From Escallonia rubra (taxonomy: Eukaryota > Streptophyta > Magnoliopsida > Escalloniales > Escalloniaceae), in assembly GCA_033065855.1 (NCBI GenBank), contig JAVXUO010002707.1:123501-187500 (forward strand): a stretch of DNA of 64,000 nucleotides. Direction: 5' to 3'. Made by a program: the position numbers and the translations under genes. The notes under the pieces were generated by a model. The model ran no database searches and had not been told where the DNA came from. It was given only the letters and a program-made list of their open reading frames with translations. Below, one piece after another: positions 1 to 11,898 of this stretch. Each line of letters opens with the position of its first letter. The stretch's first letter is position 1.

Positions 1-267
1 TGCCACTACCGCACATCGTTCAAAGCAGTTATGGGATCCCTCATATAGATAAAAGATGCCATCAACAAGAGAACACATCTCTCATGAGTCGAAGCCGTCA
101 AGGGTATATCAAGCCAGCACAAAAAGTTCTAATGTCCAGTCTAAGCTAGCCACAGCCTACAATCTCAACATCGTGTAAGCATTTGGGGCAGTGACATAGG
201 AAGCCACTACGGAGCCTAGGAGAAAGTTCACACCATTAATGCATCGCCTCGTAAAGTCTTCAAACAG

Positions 268-3200
268 TTGTTGAGGAGAATAATGAAATCTAAGCTACCG
301 CCTACCCCCACGCCAGCAGTGATACCCAAAGGATATGATGTGAATGCCTTTTGCAATTATCACCAGGGAAAGGGTCACTCCATATGTAGGTGCATCACCA
401 TACGACATGCCATACAAGACCTCATCGACAAGGATGAAGTTTTCCCCTTGTCAGACCAAAAGTCCGAAGAGAACCCTTGACGCCTCATATGATTAATTGC
501 ATTGATGATAGCAAGGTAGTTATGGATCTGACCATTCTCATTGTTCCAACCAGCCAGCCAATTTGGAAGTCAGTATCTACTTATGATTCTCTGTCTCGGT
601 TTTCCGATGTCATTACTTGCGAAGAGATGATGGAAGGTGAGACCTTCAATGTTGAATAAGAATATGACGAAGAAACCGGGTTTATGTTCCGACCCAATGC
701 CGAGGTATCCCACCTAACTCGATTCGGCCGGGTATACCAACCCCCACCTTAGCCGACCTCATATAACCCATCATTCTCTCAAGACCTCCCAGATGATGAA
801 GTCTTTAGATAGTTGAAGAAGACCCAAGCTAACATTTTCATATGGAAATGTTCTCCGCAAAGCCCTCATCAAACTTCTCAGCAAAGCCCAAATACCTATC
901 CAGACCCAACCTGAAGACATGTCCCAAGTGCTAGAGGCTATACATTACGGAAATGTTCTTACCTTTTTCGACTCTGATCTGCCTAAATTAGGACCTAGCC
1001 ACAATGACCACTCCATATCACTATGAAAGCGCTTGATAAAAGGGTTCCATTAATCCTCATAGACAATGATTATGCTATAAATATATGTCTCCTACACACT
1101 CTTCAAGCCCTCGACATTGACCCATCAGAATTCACCCCTTTCAACCAAGTCATCTGAGCTCACGATAACACCCGAAGGCAAGTGATTGGTACAGTGAAAC
1201 TTTCAATGACTGTGGGTACTTCTAGCTTTGATGTTGAGTTCCAATATTGGATATACCTACTGCCTTTAACCTTTTGTTAGGACGACCTTGGATATACTCT
1301 GTGGGTGCAATCCCCTTTACATTGCACCAAAAGGTCAAGTTTTGTGTTGAATGATGTTGTTTTCACCATAATGGAAGATGCGCAGTTGCTTTAGATTGGA
1401 AAAGTCGAGAATGACAGTGTTCGTGTACTGCATGACTCTTTGGATGTTCTGCTCAAGGGATTCAAGATGGATTACCTGATTCGGTTCTCAAGTATGAGGA
1501 AGTTTGTCATGGTGAAAACTTCATCACCTTTGCCTTTTACAGCAGTACGACTGTGCTTCCCATGTTGAGGAAATTGTTCTACTTTCTCGAAAAAGGCTTA
1601 GGCAGAAACTATCAAGGAATTCTCAGCTTCCCAGATATGGAGAACAAAAAAAGCAATTCGATTTAGGATATAAGTCAACCAGAAAGGAGAAGAAGGATGT
1701 TGTCCAGAAGCCAACCCAGGCCAAAAAGGACAAGGAAAGCGAGAAGCGTATGAGCATGACCAAGATCCCTACTATGACTAGCGCTTCATCAAAAAAGGAG
1801 AAAGTGGGCCCTTTTATGGATTTTTTAAGCCAATTTACAGTGTTGAGACCAAGAAGCAGATTAAAGGATGGGAAGTATTCTACGACTGTGATGGGTCAAG
1901 AATGAAGAAATGCCAGTACAGAACGAGTCGGGTACCGAAGGATTCTCATATTAGGGGGATTTGATAGAGCTGGAAGCAATGATATCATGCTTCTCTGATA
2001 TGTTTATCTCTATGCTTATCCATGAAGTGGACGACAGACTTTATACCCAGTATGTCTAATCAATCTTGTACAGGGCGATATACAGAATTGAATGATCGAG
2101 TACGGTCCATAGACTATGGGAGAGGTTACCGAAGGAAGTCCTGCTGCCAAAGATGTTCTTGAACTGAAAGACTTGGATGTTTATGTCACCTCAGCCAATT
2201 TAAATTTGCTTACCTACTATGTTTTTTCAGACTACTTGATTGATAATATAGTTGATTCTGATTATCCCTTGGTTACTGATATAAGCTATGATGAATTAAT
2301 CAACTCAGTTAATGATGATCACACCTAGTGGACGTAGAAGAGAAAAAATATTTAAAAAACATGATAAAAGAAAATTGAAAATCAGAAATCTAGTCGTGTT
2401 AAGTCAGTGGCGAAGAAATAGTCAAAGTGAACATAGGCTTCCCCTAAGATGTAAAAGAATTAAATTAGGGGCAAATCTAGATGAGAGAGAAAGAGAAGAA
2501 ATCATTGCGCTCGTCAGCAAAATTTACCGATGTATTTGTTTAGTCATATAGTGACATGCCTGGTATTGAACCATCCATCATGGAACACCACCGACTTATC
2601 CTGCTCAAAGCCAAACCTCTCAAGCAAAAACTCCACAAACTGAGACGGTAGTGGTCCATTAAGGTAAAGGAGGAGGTAATTGAATACAGTCGAGCAGGAT
2701 TTACCTGATTGATTGAATACCTTACCTAGCTTGCCAATATTGTGCTCGTTCCCAAATATTCCGGTCAAGTCAGGATGTGTGTCGACTATCGAGACCTAAA
2801 CCGAGCTTCTCCCAAAGATGACTTCCATTTGCCCATCATAGACATGATCATAGACAATACAGGCAAGCATGACTTAGTATCCTTTGTAGATTGCTTCGCG
2901 GGGTATAACAAAATAAAAATTTCCCCCAAAGACCAGGAGAAAAAAGCCTTCATGACCCCCTGAGGTACTTTTTGTTACACGGTAATGCCATTCGGCTTGA
3001 AAAATACGAGGGTTACATACCAGCAAGCCGCTTTCACCCTGTTCCATGATATGATCCATAAGGAGGTGAAAGTGTGTGTGGATGATATGATCATCAAATC
3101 GAGAAAAAAGAAAGATCATTGCATAGTCTTGAAGAAGTATTTTGAGAGGTTGAGGTAGTACAGAGTAAGGTTAAACCCGTAGAAGTGTGTGTTCAGAGTC

Positions 3201-5750
3201 ACAGCCAGAAATTTGTTAGGTCTTATGGTGAGAAAACGAGGAATAAAGGTAGATCCAGCAAAAATCAAAGCCATGGTTGAGATTCCTCCACCCAAGAATT
3301 AGAAGGAGATCCGAGAGTTCTTGGTTAGAATCGAAAACATTAGCCGATTCATATCCCAGCTGACCATGATTTGTAAACCTTTATTCAAACTGTTGAACAT
3401 GCATTCAAGCAAAGAGTGGAATCCCTAGTGACATTAAGCCTTCGACAAAATCAAACACTATTTTAGCAACCCTCCGGTCATAACTAATACCCGGTAGCCT
3501 ATGATGTTATACCTGACTGTAACCGATACAACAGCCGGAGCCATGTTAGCCCAACTTTTGGAGAATTCATTCGTTGAGAAGCCCATATACTATGTCAGTA
3601 ATAAGTTGACCCAAGGGGAAGTGAACTATTCAGCCCTAAAGAAGACATGTGTATCTTTGGTTTGACAGATGAAAAGATTGAGATGTTACGTTTTGGCAAA
3701 CCCTATCCCATTATTGGCTAGGATGGATCCTATGAAGTAGTTGTTTGAGAAGACCGTCATGTCTAATCACATAGCCAAGTGGCTTTTGTTGTTGTCTGAA
3801 TTTGTATCACTTATGTCACGTAAAAGTTGATCAAAGGAAAGGCCGTGGCCAACTTGTTAGTCGATTGTCCGACATACGATACCAGTTGATGGGAGGCAAA
3901 ATTCCCAGACGAAGGAGTATGCATTGTGGAATTAGAAATGAGTGTACTTCGATGGAGTAGCAAACAATAAGGTTTTGGAGTAGGGATATTGTTGATCTCA
4001 TTGGACAAAGCTCATTCATCTATAGCCATCAAGCTGGACTGATTCGGTATATTCTAAAGACACCCTCGGTACACTATTCAAGATCTCACAGACTGTACTA
4101 ACAACATCGTCGAATACGAAGCTTGTATCATCGGTTTAGAGATGGCCCTAAACCTAAGATTTCATGCAATCACAGTGTATGGAGATTTACTGTTCACCAT
4201 ATAGCAGATCCAGGGTATGTGAAGGATCAAGGATAAACATCTAGAAGCATATCATGCTCATTTAGAGAGAATTGTGGACCAGTTTGAAGATGTGGAGTTT
4301 GAAGACGTGGAATTCTATTACTTACCCCGAGTCAATAATAATTTTGTCAATGCCCTAGCCACCCTCGCATCGATGGTTGACGTACCCGAAGGATAGGAGG
4401 TAGAATTATTTGTCATATAGATTGAAAAGGGACCGACCAGCTTACTACTTCATGATAGCGCCCGTATAAGAAGACGGGATAGTCAAGCCTTGACATACCG
4501 ATGTATAGAGTCTTATCTGGGATGAGAAATATGAGGGATTTTTTGCAAAGGACCGAATATCTTTGAGAAGATGGACAAAACAGTTTATCATGTGTGACCG
4601 AAGATTGTACAAGAGGCATTATGATGGAGAACACTTGTTGCATGTAACCGAGAGAGAGACACAGAGAGAGAGAGAGATAGAGTTGCCAAATCATGGAAGA
4701 TGTACATGCAGGAGAGTGTGGACCACACATGAATGGATGAATGCTAGCAATGAATGTCCTTTGTCAGGGATATTATTCGAGTACCATGGAGCAAGACTTT
4801 TTTGAGTATGTAAGAAAGTGCCAAATGTGTCAAGCGTATGCCAACTTACAACATTTTCCTCCGCGTGAGTTATACAACATGACCTCCCCTTGGCTATTCT
4901 TAGTATGGAGAATAGATGTGATAGGGAAGATTAGTTCGAAGGCGTTTAATGGACATGAGTTCATACTGATGGCGATCGGTTACTTCACGAAGTGGTTGGA
5001 AGCCTTTTCGTATGCCGTGCTCAATGCTACAAAGGTTGCTTAGTTTATCCGAACGAACATTATTTGTTGATATGGGTGCCATGGGAGTTAATCTCAGACA
5101 ACATGCTCCATTTTGAAGGAGAAGTACAGACCTAGCCGAGGAGTGTGGTATCATCCGACATCGCTCATCACCATACAAACCACAAACCAATGGATCTGTC
5201 GAGACCGCTAACAAGAACATCAAGAGCATGCTAAGAATGATGACGGATGCCTGTAGGAGTTGGTCGGATAAGATTCCTTATGCCCTTTGGGGCTACCATA
5301 CATTAGTAAGGACGTCAACTGGGGCTACCTCATATTCATCAGTCTACGGCATGAAGGTCATACACCTGCTAGAATTGGAAGTCAACTCTCTTAGGGTGCT
5401 TTTATAGAATCAGATAGCTGAGGAAGACTGGGTGAGACACAGATTCGAGGAATTGGCACTAGTAGATGAGAAGAGACTGAAGGCACTATATGACATCCAG
5501 GGTTACTAGAAACGTATTGCCCGCACATTCAATAAGTGAGTGAAAGGACGTGGACTGAAAGAAGAAGAGTTGGTGTTAAAGAAGAACATGGGAAAGATTT
5601 GGAAGTCGCCAGTAAAGTTCGAACCCCTTTGGTCATGTCCCTATATGATCCAGCAAATCATGACTGGGGGTGCAACGCTATCAGTCGACTCTGATGGAAT
5701 TGAGTTGTCACAGTTAGTCAACTAGATCGACTAAAGAAATACTATGCTTG
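268..5750 (+). pseudogene. gag-pol remnant of the Tat-like Ty3/gypsy element
   Basis: Near 340-420 a gag-type knuckle with the pattern C..HQGKGHS..C is followed by AIQDLIDKDEVF, a motif typical of Tat gag. Reverse transcriptase is clear at 2,742-2,963 (CVDYRDLNRASPKDDFHLP, then FVDCFAGYNKI). RNase H traces lie near 3,500-3,720 and 3,960-4,380. Integrase is recognisable at 4,741-5,043 (RIDVIGKISSKAFNGHEFI) and 5,110-5,400. The domain order RT, RNase H, integrase is that of Ty3/gypsy. The frame is broken many times and no full protein is encoded. Confidence 0.85.
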
Positions 5751-5940
5751 AACGAATTTTGTACTTGAATTATGAACGACCTAATCCTCTTTAAGAACAT
5801 TTTTCAGTGCACACCAATCGATGTACCACATAGATGGAGGTACATAGGCAGCTCGTAAAGTTACTTTCGTTGCGGTCAAATTTTGATAAAATTCTTTTTT
5901 TCACTGACGCTTACTACATTTCCTGAGAAAAATATAAATG

Positions 5941-6075
5941 CCTGCTAGGACAAAAATCCTACAAATAGCAGCCTAGGCAAATGTTAGTGCAAATTGAAAA
6001 TCAGAAAAATTCTAAAAAACTCCCGCTAGGGCGAAAATCCTGTAAAGACGGCCTATGCAAAAGTTAGAGTCACAA
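5941..6075 (+). repeat. Two-copy direct repeat just 3' of the pol remnant
   Basis: Two diverged copies of about 60-80 bp begin at 5,941 (CCTGCTAGGACAAAAATCCT) and 6,022 (CCCGCTAGGGCGAAAATCCT). They sit directly after the pol remnant and share the later element GGCCTAxGCAAAxGTTAG. Such repeats are seen at the pol to 3'-UTR junction of Tat elements; whether they had a function here is unknown. Confidence 0.55.
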
Positions 6076-6186
6076 AATTCTATGTTCTATCAGCAACCTA
6101 TGGAATATCCATCAAAATCTTTTTCATATTCTTCATAGTCGGACTGTCTTCATCATTTATGATTGACTTCCATGTCTCCATATCTT

Positions 6187-7678
6187 TCATATAAGTTGAC
6201 CTCTGAGACACAGGAATGACATCATCCAATTCTTCCACCTGAAAAACTGGTCATTTATATACTTTTTCTTTGCCTTCGTTTCCTTTCCGATCAAACCGAT
6301 CCTCGAGATAGTTAGATTCATCTTCGGTGGTTTCTCCTTAAGCAGCAAAGAGGGCTGTCGTCGGGGCTCATCTATGTCTAAAGATCGTATCGGATTCTCA
6401 TCCACATCGAATTTCTCCTCAAACATTTGGGAATCGATCCAAGACCGACTGATCCAAATAACTCGGGTCTTACCTTTAGCCTAATGGAGATGGAATTTCT
6501 TTACCATATTTTGAAAATACTTGCCAAAAACTCAGGTTTTTTTTACCTCAAACCGATAACAGCACGAGCTTTCTCTTTGGCTTGCTCTAGAATATGTTAT
6601 CTCACAAGCACTTTGGAAGTCCCAATTCAGCTCTGCCTTCAGCTTGTTCTCCAAGGCCAACACTATTTTCCCGGATGTCAAGCCACAGTCAGTTGATATA
6701 CTCCTCAAACAGCATTTGTGCAGTCGGATCCATATAATCAAGGAACGTCTCACCCTCGATAAAACGTTCAAAATAGGGAAGGAAACCCCAACCTCTAAGA
6801 GCAGCTTTGATCAGGGAAGGGCCATTGACATCTTCCATGATAGCAAAGGTACAGAAAAAATATGGAACAACTTGCTTCTACCTAAATTGTCTCAGTATCC
6901 GACATGCAAAGTAGAAAGTGGAATATCAATATCCCAAGTGGCAGACACAATAGTGTCTGGAAGTCGACAGAAGCGAACCATGAACCCACAACCATGAGCA
7001 ATACCAGTAGATATCCTTGGACTCCTGCATACAGAAGAAGCGAGTCCACTCGTTAATACTCGAATAACCTTCAAAAAGTAGAGATCGAGAATGAAAAGCA
7101 CTAGGGTTGTATCCTTTCATAATAGGTTTGGCTATTAGATAAATGTGGTTCAGTAACCACATATACAGAAGCAGAGCGCTACCAGCAAAAGGAACACTAG
7201 ATCCTTATGAACATCAGTGATACCAACCAAAGTTTCAGTTACCACTAAGGGAATTAGGGTTTTACCTTTGGTAGAGACTTGGAGCAATATGTCAACTAGC
7301 CTCATATCAATAACCCTAAGGCCAGAAAGGTGAGATACTTGGCTACTGTGCATAAAGCCAGGGTAGCTAACAGACCATGAGCATAATGGTGATCGCGACC
7401 AGTCAGTTTAGCATAAAAGTATTCTATCACTTGGGATAGCAGAATAGCGTCGCCCCGGATGAAGGACCTCGTACGCTCCTTTTTTTTATCTTTGGCAAAG
7501 TCTTAAGATCTTTTGCATAACCTTCTTCCATGATTGGAATAGTGATGGGTAGAATAGGCAGGATATCTATGAGAGCCGAGAATTCCCTGAAAGTAGGACA
7601 AAGTTCATTCAGACCGAAATGGAAGACATGCCTCGTCCCAAAATTTGCAAGCAACCCGAAGAACGTCCTCATGAACAA
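6187..7678 (-). pseudogene. Antisense coding zone of the Tat-like element, DUF7745-like
   Basis: Read on -, the zone starts near 7,678 with a segment containing GLNELCPTFREFSALIDILP. Further on come VSTKGKTLIPLVVTETLVG, then a segment ending near YSSINEWTRFF. This order (FxxELCPTxxEFSxLI, then LIPxxxETL, then a W-rich part) resembles the plant transposon-encoded DUF7745 family. It lies opposite to pol and 3' of it, where Tat elements may carry an antisense ORF. The zone is broken and has no complete frame. The family call rests on motif memory only. Confidence 0.45.
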
Positions 7679-7959
7679 CCATACTCCTCAATCTCATCAA
7701 AGATTTCAGATTGAATCCCCTTTCCAGATGGATCAATTTGATTTTGTTGAAAGAGTCAGCGAAAGCCCAGAATTAGAGCTCGAAGATTGTAGGATTATCT
7801 TTGAAACATTGAGCGTTCTGAGAAGAGAAGAAGGGACGAATTTTGTTCTGAAGGGATGAGTCCTGAATATATTACGAAGTAGCCCTAATTTAGGTAGGGT
7901 TAGGAGTCAAAATTGAAAAACCAAAATCAGAATATTTTATCAGAAAAATCATCCAGTTT

Positions 7960-8215
7960 CGACTAACCGGCCAGTTTTCCCTTTTGATTTGCACATTTGA
8001 TGGTTTATCTTTTTGATCAACCGTTCGGTTCTCCTATGAATTTTTTTTGGCTAATAGGCCAGTTTTTGGGTTGAAAATTTGATTTTCTCACTGACCAACC
8101 GTCTGGTTTGGACTTAAATTTGGGTTAAAGTTTTGACCAAATGGTCGATTCTCCTCGAGAAAATTTTTATTCTCTAACTAATCGGCCGGGTAGTCAGTTT
8201 TTGTGAAATTTTGTA
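7960..8215 (+). repeat. Clustered ACTAACCGGCCAGTTTT motifs, cluster A
   Basis: Variants of a roughly 16-bp motif (ACTAACCGGCCAGTTTT, TAATAGGCCAGTTTTTG, CTAATCGGCCGGG) recur at irregular 40-70 bp spacing. The cluster lies between the two antisense coding zones. A second cluster with the same motif is at 10,840-11,055, so the motifs bracket the antisense mobile-domain zone. Confidence 0.6.
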
Positions 8216-8557
8216 GGGTTTGCCTAGTTTTTGGTCAAACTCTATACCTGTCAATTCTCAAATTCAAACTCAAAACTTTCATCCATCCAATCACATCCTC
8301 GTTTCTTTCTATGCATGTGTGTGAACATATAAATAAAGTGCATATTAACATTGGAATTAACTAAGTAGTCATCAACTAAAAATACAAAAAATAGGTGTTT
8401 AGGTATGTCATTGTTTGAAATGAGAGTCCCTAAAGGACTCAGACCACACTAACTTTTAAGCCTACTCTAGACCTAAAGACTAAGAAACATTCATCTTCAT
8501 GGCCTCCATCGGGACCTCATGGGGCTAGGCTCTTTCTCTAGGTTTGACTCGGAAGCC

Positions 8558-10672
8558 TCATTGCTTCCTCCTCGCTTGCTTCCTCAGATCTTCAGGCTTG
8601 GCTTCAGTTTCTATGGCCTCGTCATCACTCTCTTTATCATCTCTCTCATCTTTCGGTTCACGAGAAGACTCTACAATTACCGTCTCATTAGATTGATGTT
8701 TCTTGTATGTCATAAAACCACGACAATCCAGGACGATTTCTGACTTTGCTTCAATAGAGGGGCAGTAGCCTTTCTTTTGCTTCCCGTGGCCACTTCCTTG
8801 CCCTTGGATGAGGCCAACACCGGTGTAGGCTTCTTCTTCCAAGTCCGAGTCACCGTTATATTCTTTATGTGCTTGCTCATGGAAATGACTGTGGTCGTCC
8901 TAGGGTAACAGTAACAACATCAGCAAAGGATGGGGGCTCCAAGGAGCTTGGCTAGCCACTTGATCCTCCTCTTGAAGTGGCACTGAGGGTTTAGGAGTAG
9001 GCATCTCTGTAGCATCCTCTGAGGGGCCATACACTGATAACACGTCCCGATAGCCTGACACCATGACCTTGAGGCTATGGATCATCCTATAAGCATCGCT
9101 AAGTAAGGAACTCAGTACCAACATCAAGAAAAAGGCACAAAGTTTAAATCTAGCATGAATAATGATATTGAAAAATAAGTCAAGTCTAGAGATTATTGTA
9201 TGGATTCGAGCTGACTCCTTGAGCCCGAAGACCTCGAAATCCTTTTTTGGTCACGTGATAGCTCATGCTCTTCGATCTTTCTCTACTGGTAGAGCAACAC
9301 TGTCCATCGAGGGAATAGAAGACCCTTGGCTACATCAGCCTCTTTCTTCCGGCCCCTTACCTTTCATATCCTGGGTTGAACTTTCCTCTTAGATCTTCTT
9401 TAACCATTCCGAGTTCAGAAGAGGCACTAAATCTTCTCACACAAACGCCTCATATGGATGAGGATCATTCGACCATTGTAGGGAAGACACCAGAATCCCC
9501 TTAATTAGACTATGTCTTAGCCCCCGATCCAACTTTAGCGTGTGATAAATCTTCTTGCGAGGGGCAATCAGAATCCTTAAAACCCATGGTCTACAGGTGG
9601 TGCTGAGGAAACACCCTATCTCATAGGTAGAACTCATCATGTGAGGGTCCTACCAACAACATTTAACACCGGCTGCGGGCCAACTCCTCATTACAATCCC
9701 CCGCCTTATTCCACAATCGAGACGGAGATTACTGAAATGAAAGAGGAAAAAGTGAGAATTCGATAAGCATGCTTACAAGAAAATTTTCAAAATCATGTAG
9801 ATTGCTTAACGAGCGCTCTCTTAACCCGTTGAAGTTGTCTCAGTGTATGAACTCTGAGACACCAACTCGTTCATCCTTGAAATTCCACGGGGTCATTAGC
9901 GATGTAGTCTCCCCCATGTGCGCCTTGCCCAGGCGAGGAGCGAGAGAACCAAGAACCTCAAAAGCCCAAATCTGTAAGGCAAACATGTCGCATGTGAGAA
10001 TATGGAGTGAGCATGGAATGATTAGAAAATTATTAGAAATCTTAGAAAATTTATCGAGATCATGGCCCTAAGGTATGGGCCTCCCTCTAGAACAAACACC
10101 CGTGATGTTCGTAAAATCGAACAGGGTGACCGTGGCCTCCCGAACGGAATATAAAAAGTGTTGGTAGAATCCCACCAATGCTCGGCAAGACACAAGAGGT
10201 GTCTTTCACACCGGGTTGGAGCATGCAACCCATCCATATAATGGCGAAAACCCATAATGACTACTTTATTCTTAACATGAGAGGGGATTTTTTCCCACCA
10301 CTCTCTCATAAGATTTGGGGAGCCTCTACATCACATGTTCACGGTGAATGGTTGCAAAATCATAAAATAGGGAAGAAAATTTAAGGAAGCGTCTGGTTCA
10401 GGGGAATCGCATGAAAAACCTAATATGTGGGTCCTACCATGCATGGACAAAGGGGTGTGTGTGAAACAAGGTGAAATAATGGGTGTAATGAGAAAAGATT
10501 CGAACAAAACATACCTCTTCCACAGAGAAAAGAGCGCTGAGAAAAGTGCCTTGCTCCGAGGTGAGTAGAGATCGATCATCAGCCTTATTCTTCGATCAAA
10601 ATCCGATAATCTTCCCGATTTGAGTCCCCTTTCATGGCCCTTGCAAGTTTTGACGTAGTCCTCCATATTCAA
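8558..10672 (-). pseudogene. Antisense coding zone of the Tat-like element, plant-mobile-domain-like
   Basis: Read on -, the zone opens near 10,672 with MNMEDYVKTCKGHERG. At about 10,309-10,080 it carries REWWEKIPSHVKNKVVIMGF and then LAEHWWDSTNTFYIPFG, the pattern (W in the N-terminal helix, LxExWxxxTxTFxxPxGE) of the plant mobile domain (PF10536, MAIN-like). A charged tail is visible at 8,842-8,558. This domain occurs both in host MAIN proteins and in transposable elements. Position and orientation inside the Ty3/gypsy remnant suggest an antisense element ORF. It is broken and encodes no full protein. Confidence 0.5.
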
Positions 10673-10839
10673 TTAGATCTAGAGAAATCGAAAGGAGATT
10701 GGTTGTATTTATAGGCTAGGGTGTGATTAGGGGTAGATTACACGACGTAGGAGTCCTAGAGAGAAGACGTCTGAAAGGAATTAGGGTTGGATTGAATTAG
10801 AAGTGTTTGACAAGAACTCTAAAATCGCACATAAAACTA

Positions 10840-11055
10840 GGCGGTTAAACCGGCCGATTTTTTCATTTAATTTGGTCAATGCAATTGACCAACTAGCCAG
10901 TTTTTGACTCTTCAATTTTCAAAAAACCAAACTCTCTGACTAACAGGCCGATTTTCGTGCCCAAATTTGCAAAAACTGCTGACTAACAAGCCAATTTTTT
11001 TATCTAAAATTCCAAAATTTCAAATCTCTCGTCGGCTTTGACTAACCAGCCAATT
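10840..11055 (+). repeat. Clustered ACTAACCGGCCAGTTTT motifs, cluster B
   Basis: Motif variants such as TAAACCGGCCGATTTTTT, CCAACTAGCCAGTTTTTG, CTAACAGGCCGATTTTC, CTAACAAGCCAATTTTTT and CTAACCAGCCAATTTTG recur five times. The cluster lies just upstream (on -) of the first ATG of the antisense mobile-domain zone, matching cluster A at the other end. Confidence 0.6.
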
Positions 11056-11461
11056 TTGTGAACATTTTTTTCCACAAAAGAAAAAAGAAAACATTTGTGT
11101 GCTTGTTTGCTTCGAATGTCTGCACCATTAATACAATTTTGTGTGTTTATCTACTTGCACGTTCCGTATATTACGTATTTGTCCACCCAAGGGCATTACT
11201 ATCCAGTATTTGTGTGCTTGCGTGCCTGTTTGTGCATGTCCGACATCCCATCCCTGAGTTGGTCTACGACCCAGATTTTTTCCAAACCTTTTGCTCTGTT
11301 CCTTGGTTCTTGTACGGTGTAGGGCCAGTTTAAGATTTCACGCTTGTTCTCAATCGCGACAGTATCCTGATATCTAGTGAATTGACTTCTTCACATTCAA
11401 AGACCAACCGTTTGAAAGCGTCGTTGGCACCGACTCTTAGTTAAGCTTTTACTTTTTTGCC

Positions 11462-11880
11462 GACCCTTTCGAATTGATTCGAAGGCTGCAATAACGTTTG
11501 AAGTTATTTTTATTGTCTATTGACCCTTTCAAAACGATTTGATGGCTCCGGTAATGGTCAAAATCATTTTCATCTTTTATGTTGACCCTTTTAAATCGAT
11601 TTGGGGGCTCTGGCAATATACAAGATTCTTTTACATGTCTAGACGACCCTTTCAAATCGATTTTGGGGCTCCGATATCTAGACGTGACTCTTGGCTATCA
11701 ACCATTCACATATATTTTGGTGGCTCCAGTAACAACAAGTAATGTTTTCTTTTATATGTCGTTCGTCGAACCTTTTGAATCGGATCAAGGGCACCGATAA
11801 CAGACGGGTTTGTTGTTTCTTTTGCATGTCTACACGACCCTTTCAAATCGATTTGGGGGCTCCGGGATCTAGACGCGGTT
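11462..11880 (+). repeat. Tandem array with a unit near 61 bp, about six copies
   Basis: Units start at 11,462, 11,522, 11,584, 11,645, 11,767 and 11,836. Each has a core like GACCCTTTCAAATCGATTTG followed by GGGGCTCCGG. Spacings are 60, 62, 61, 122 and 69 bp, so one unit between 11,645 and 11,767 is decayed. An amplified tandem repeat before the 3' LTR is a known feature of Tat/Retand elements, which supports assigning this stretch to the same element. Confidence 0.8.
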
Positions 11881-11898
11881 TTATAGTTTAAAACAGTA

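Larger units (their letters stand above)
1..11880 (+). mobile_element. Ty3/gypsy LTR retrotransposon, Tat-like lineage, ancient and broken
   Basis: A gag zinc-knuckle-like stretch, reverse transcriptase and integrase follow one another on + in the Ty3/gypsy order. Past pol, two antisense coding zones and a tandem array follow. Extra antisense ORFs and tandem repeats between pol and the 3' LTR are known from the Tat lineage, and that is the basis for the lineage call. The element runs off the left edge, so the 5' LTR is not seen, and no matching 3' LTR was recognised. The coding region is broken in many places, which points to an old insertion. Lineage is inferred; Ty3/gypsy membership is secure. 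Confidence 0.8.

Noticed and set aside
11058-11333. 91-codon + strand ORF, Cys/Val/Phe-rich
   Set aside because: No match to any family; composition follows a TTTGTGTGC-rich stretch of the retroelement 3' region.
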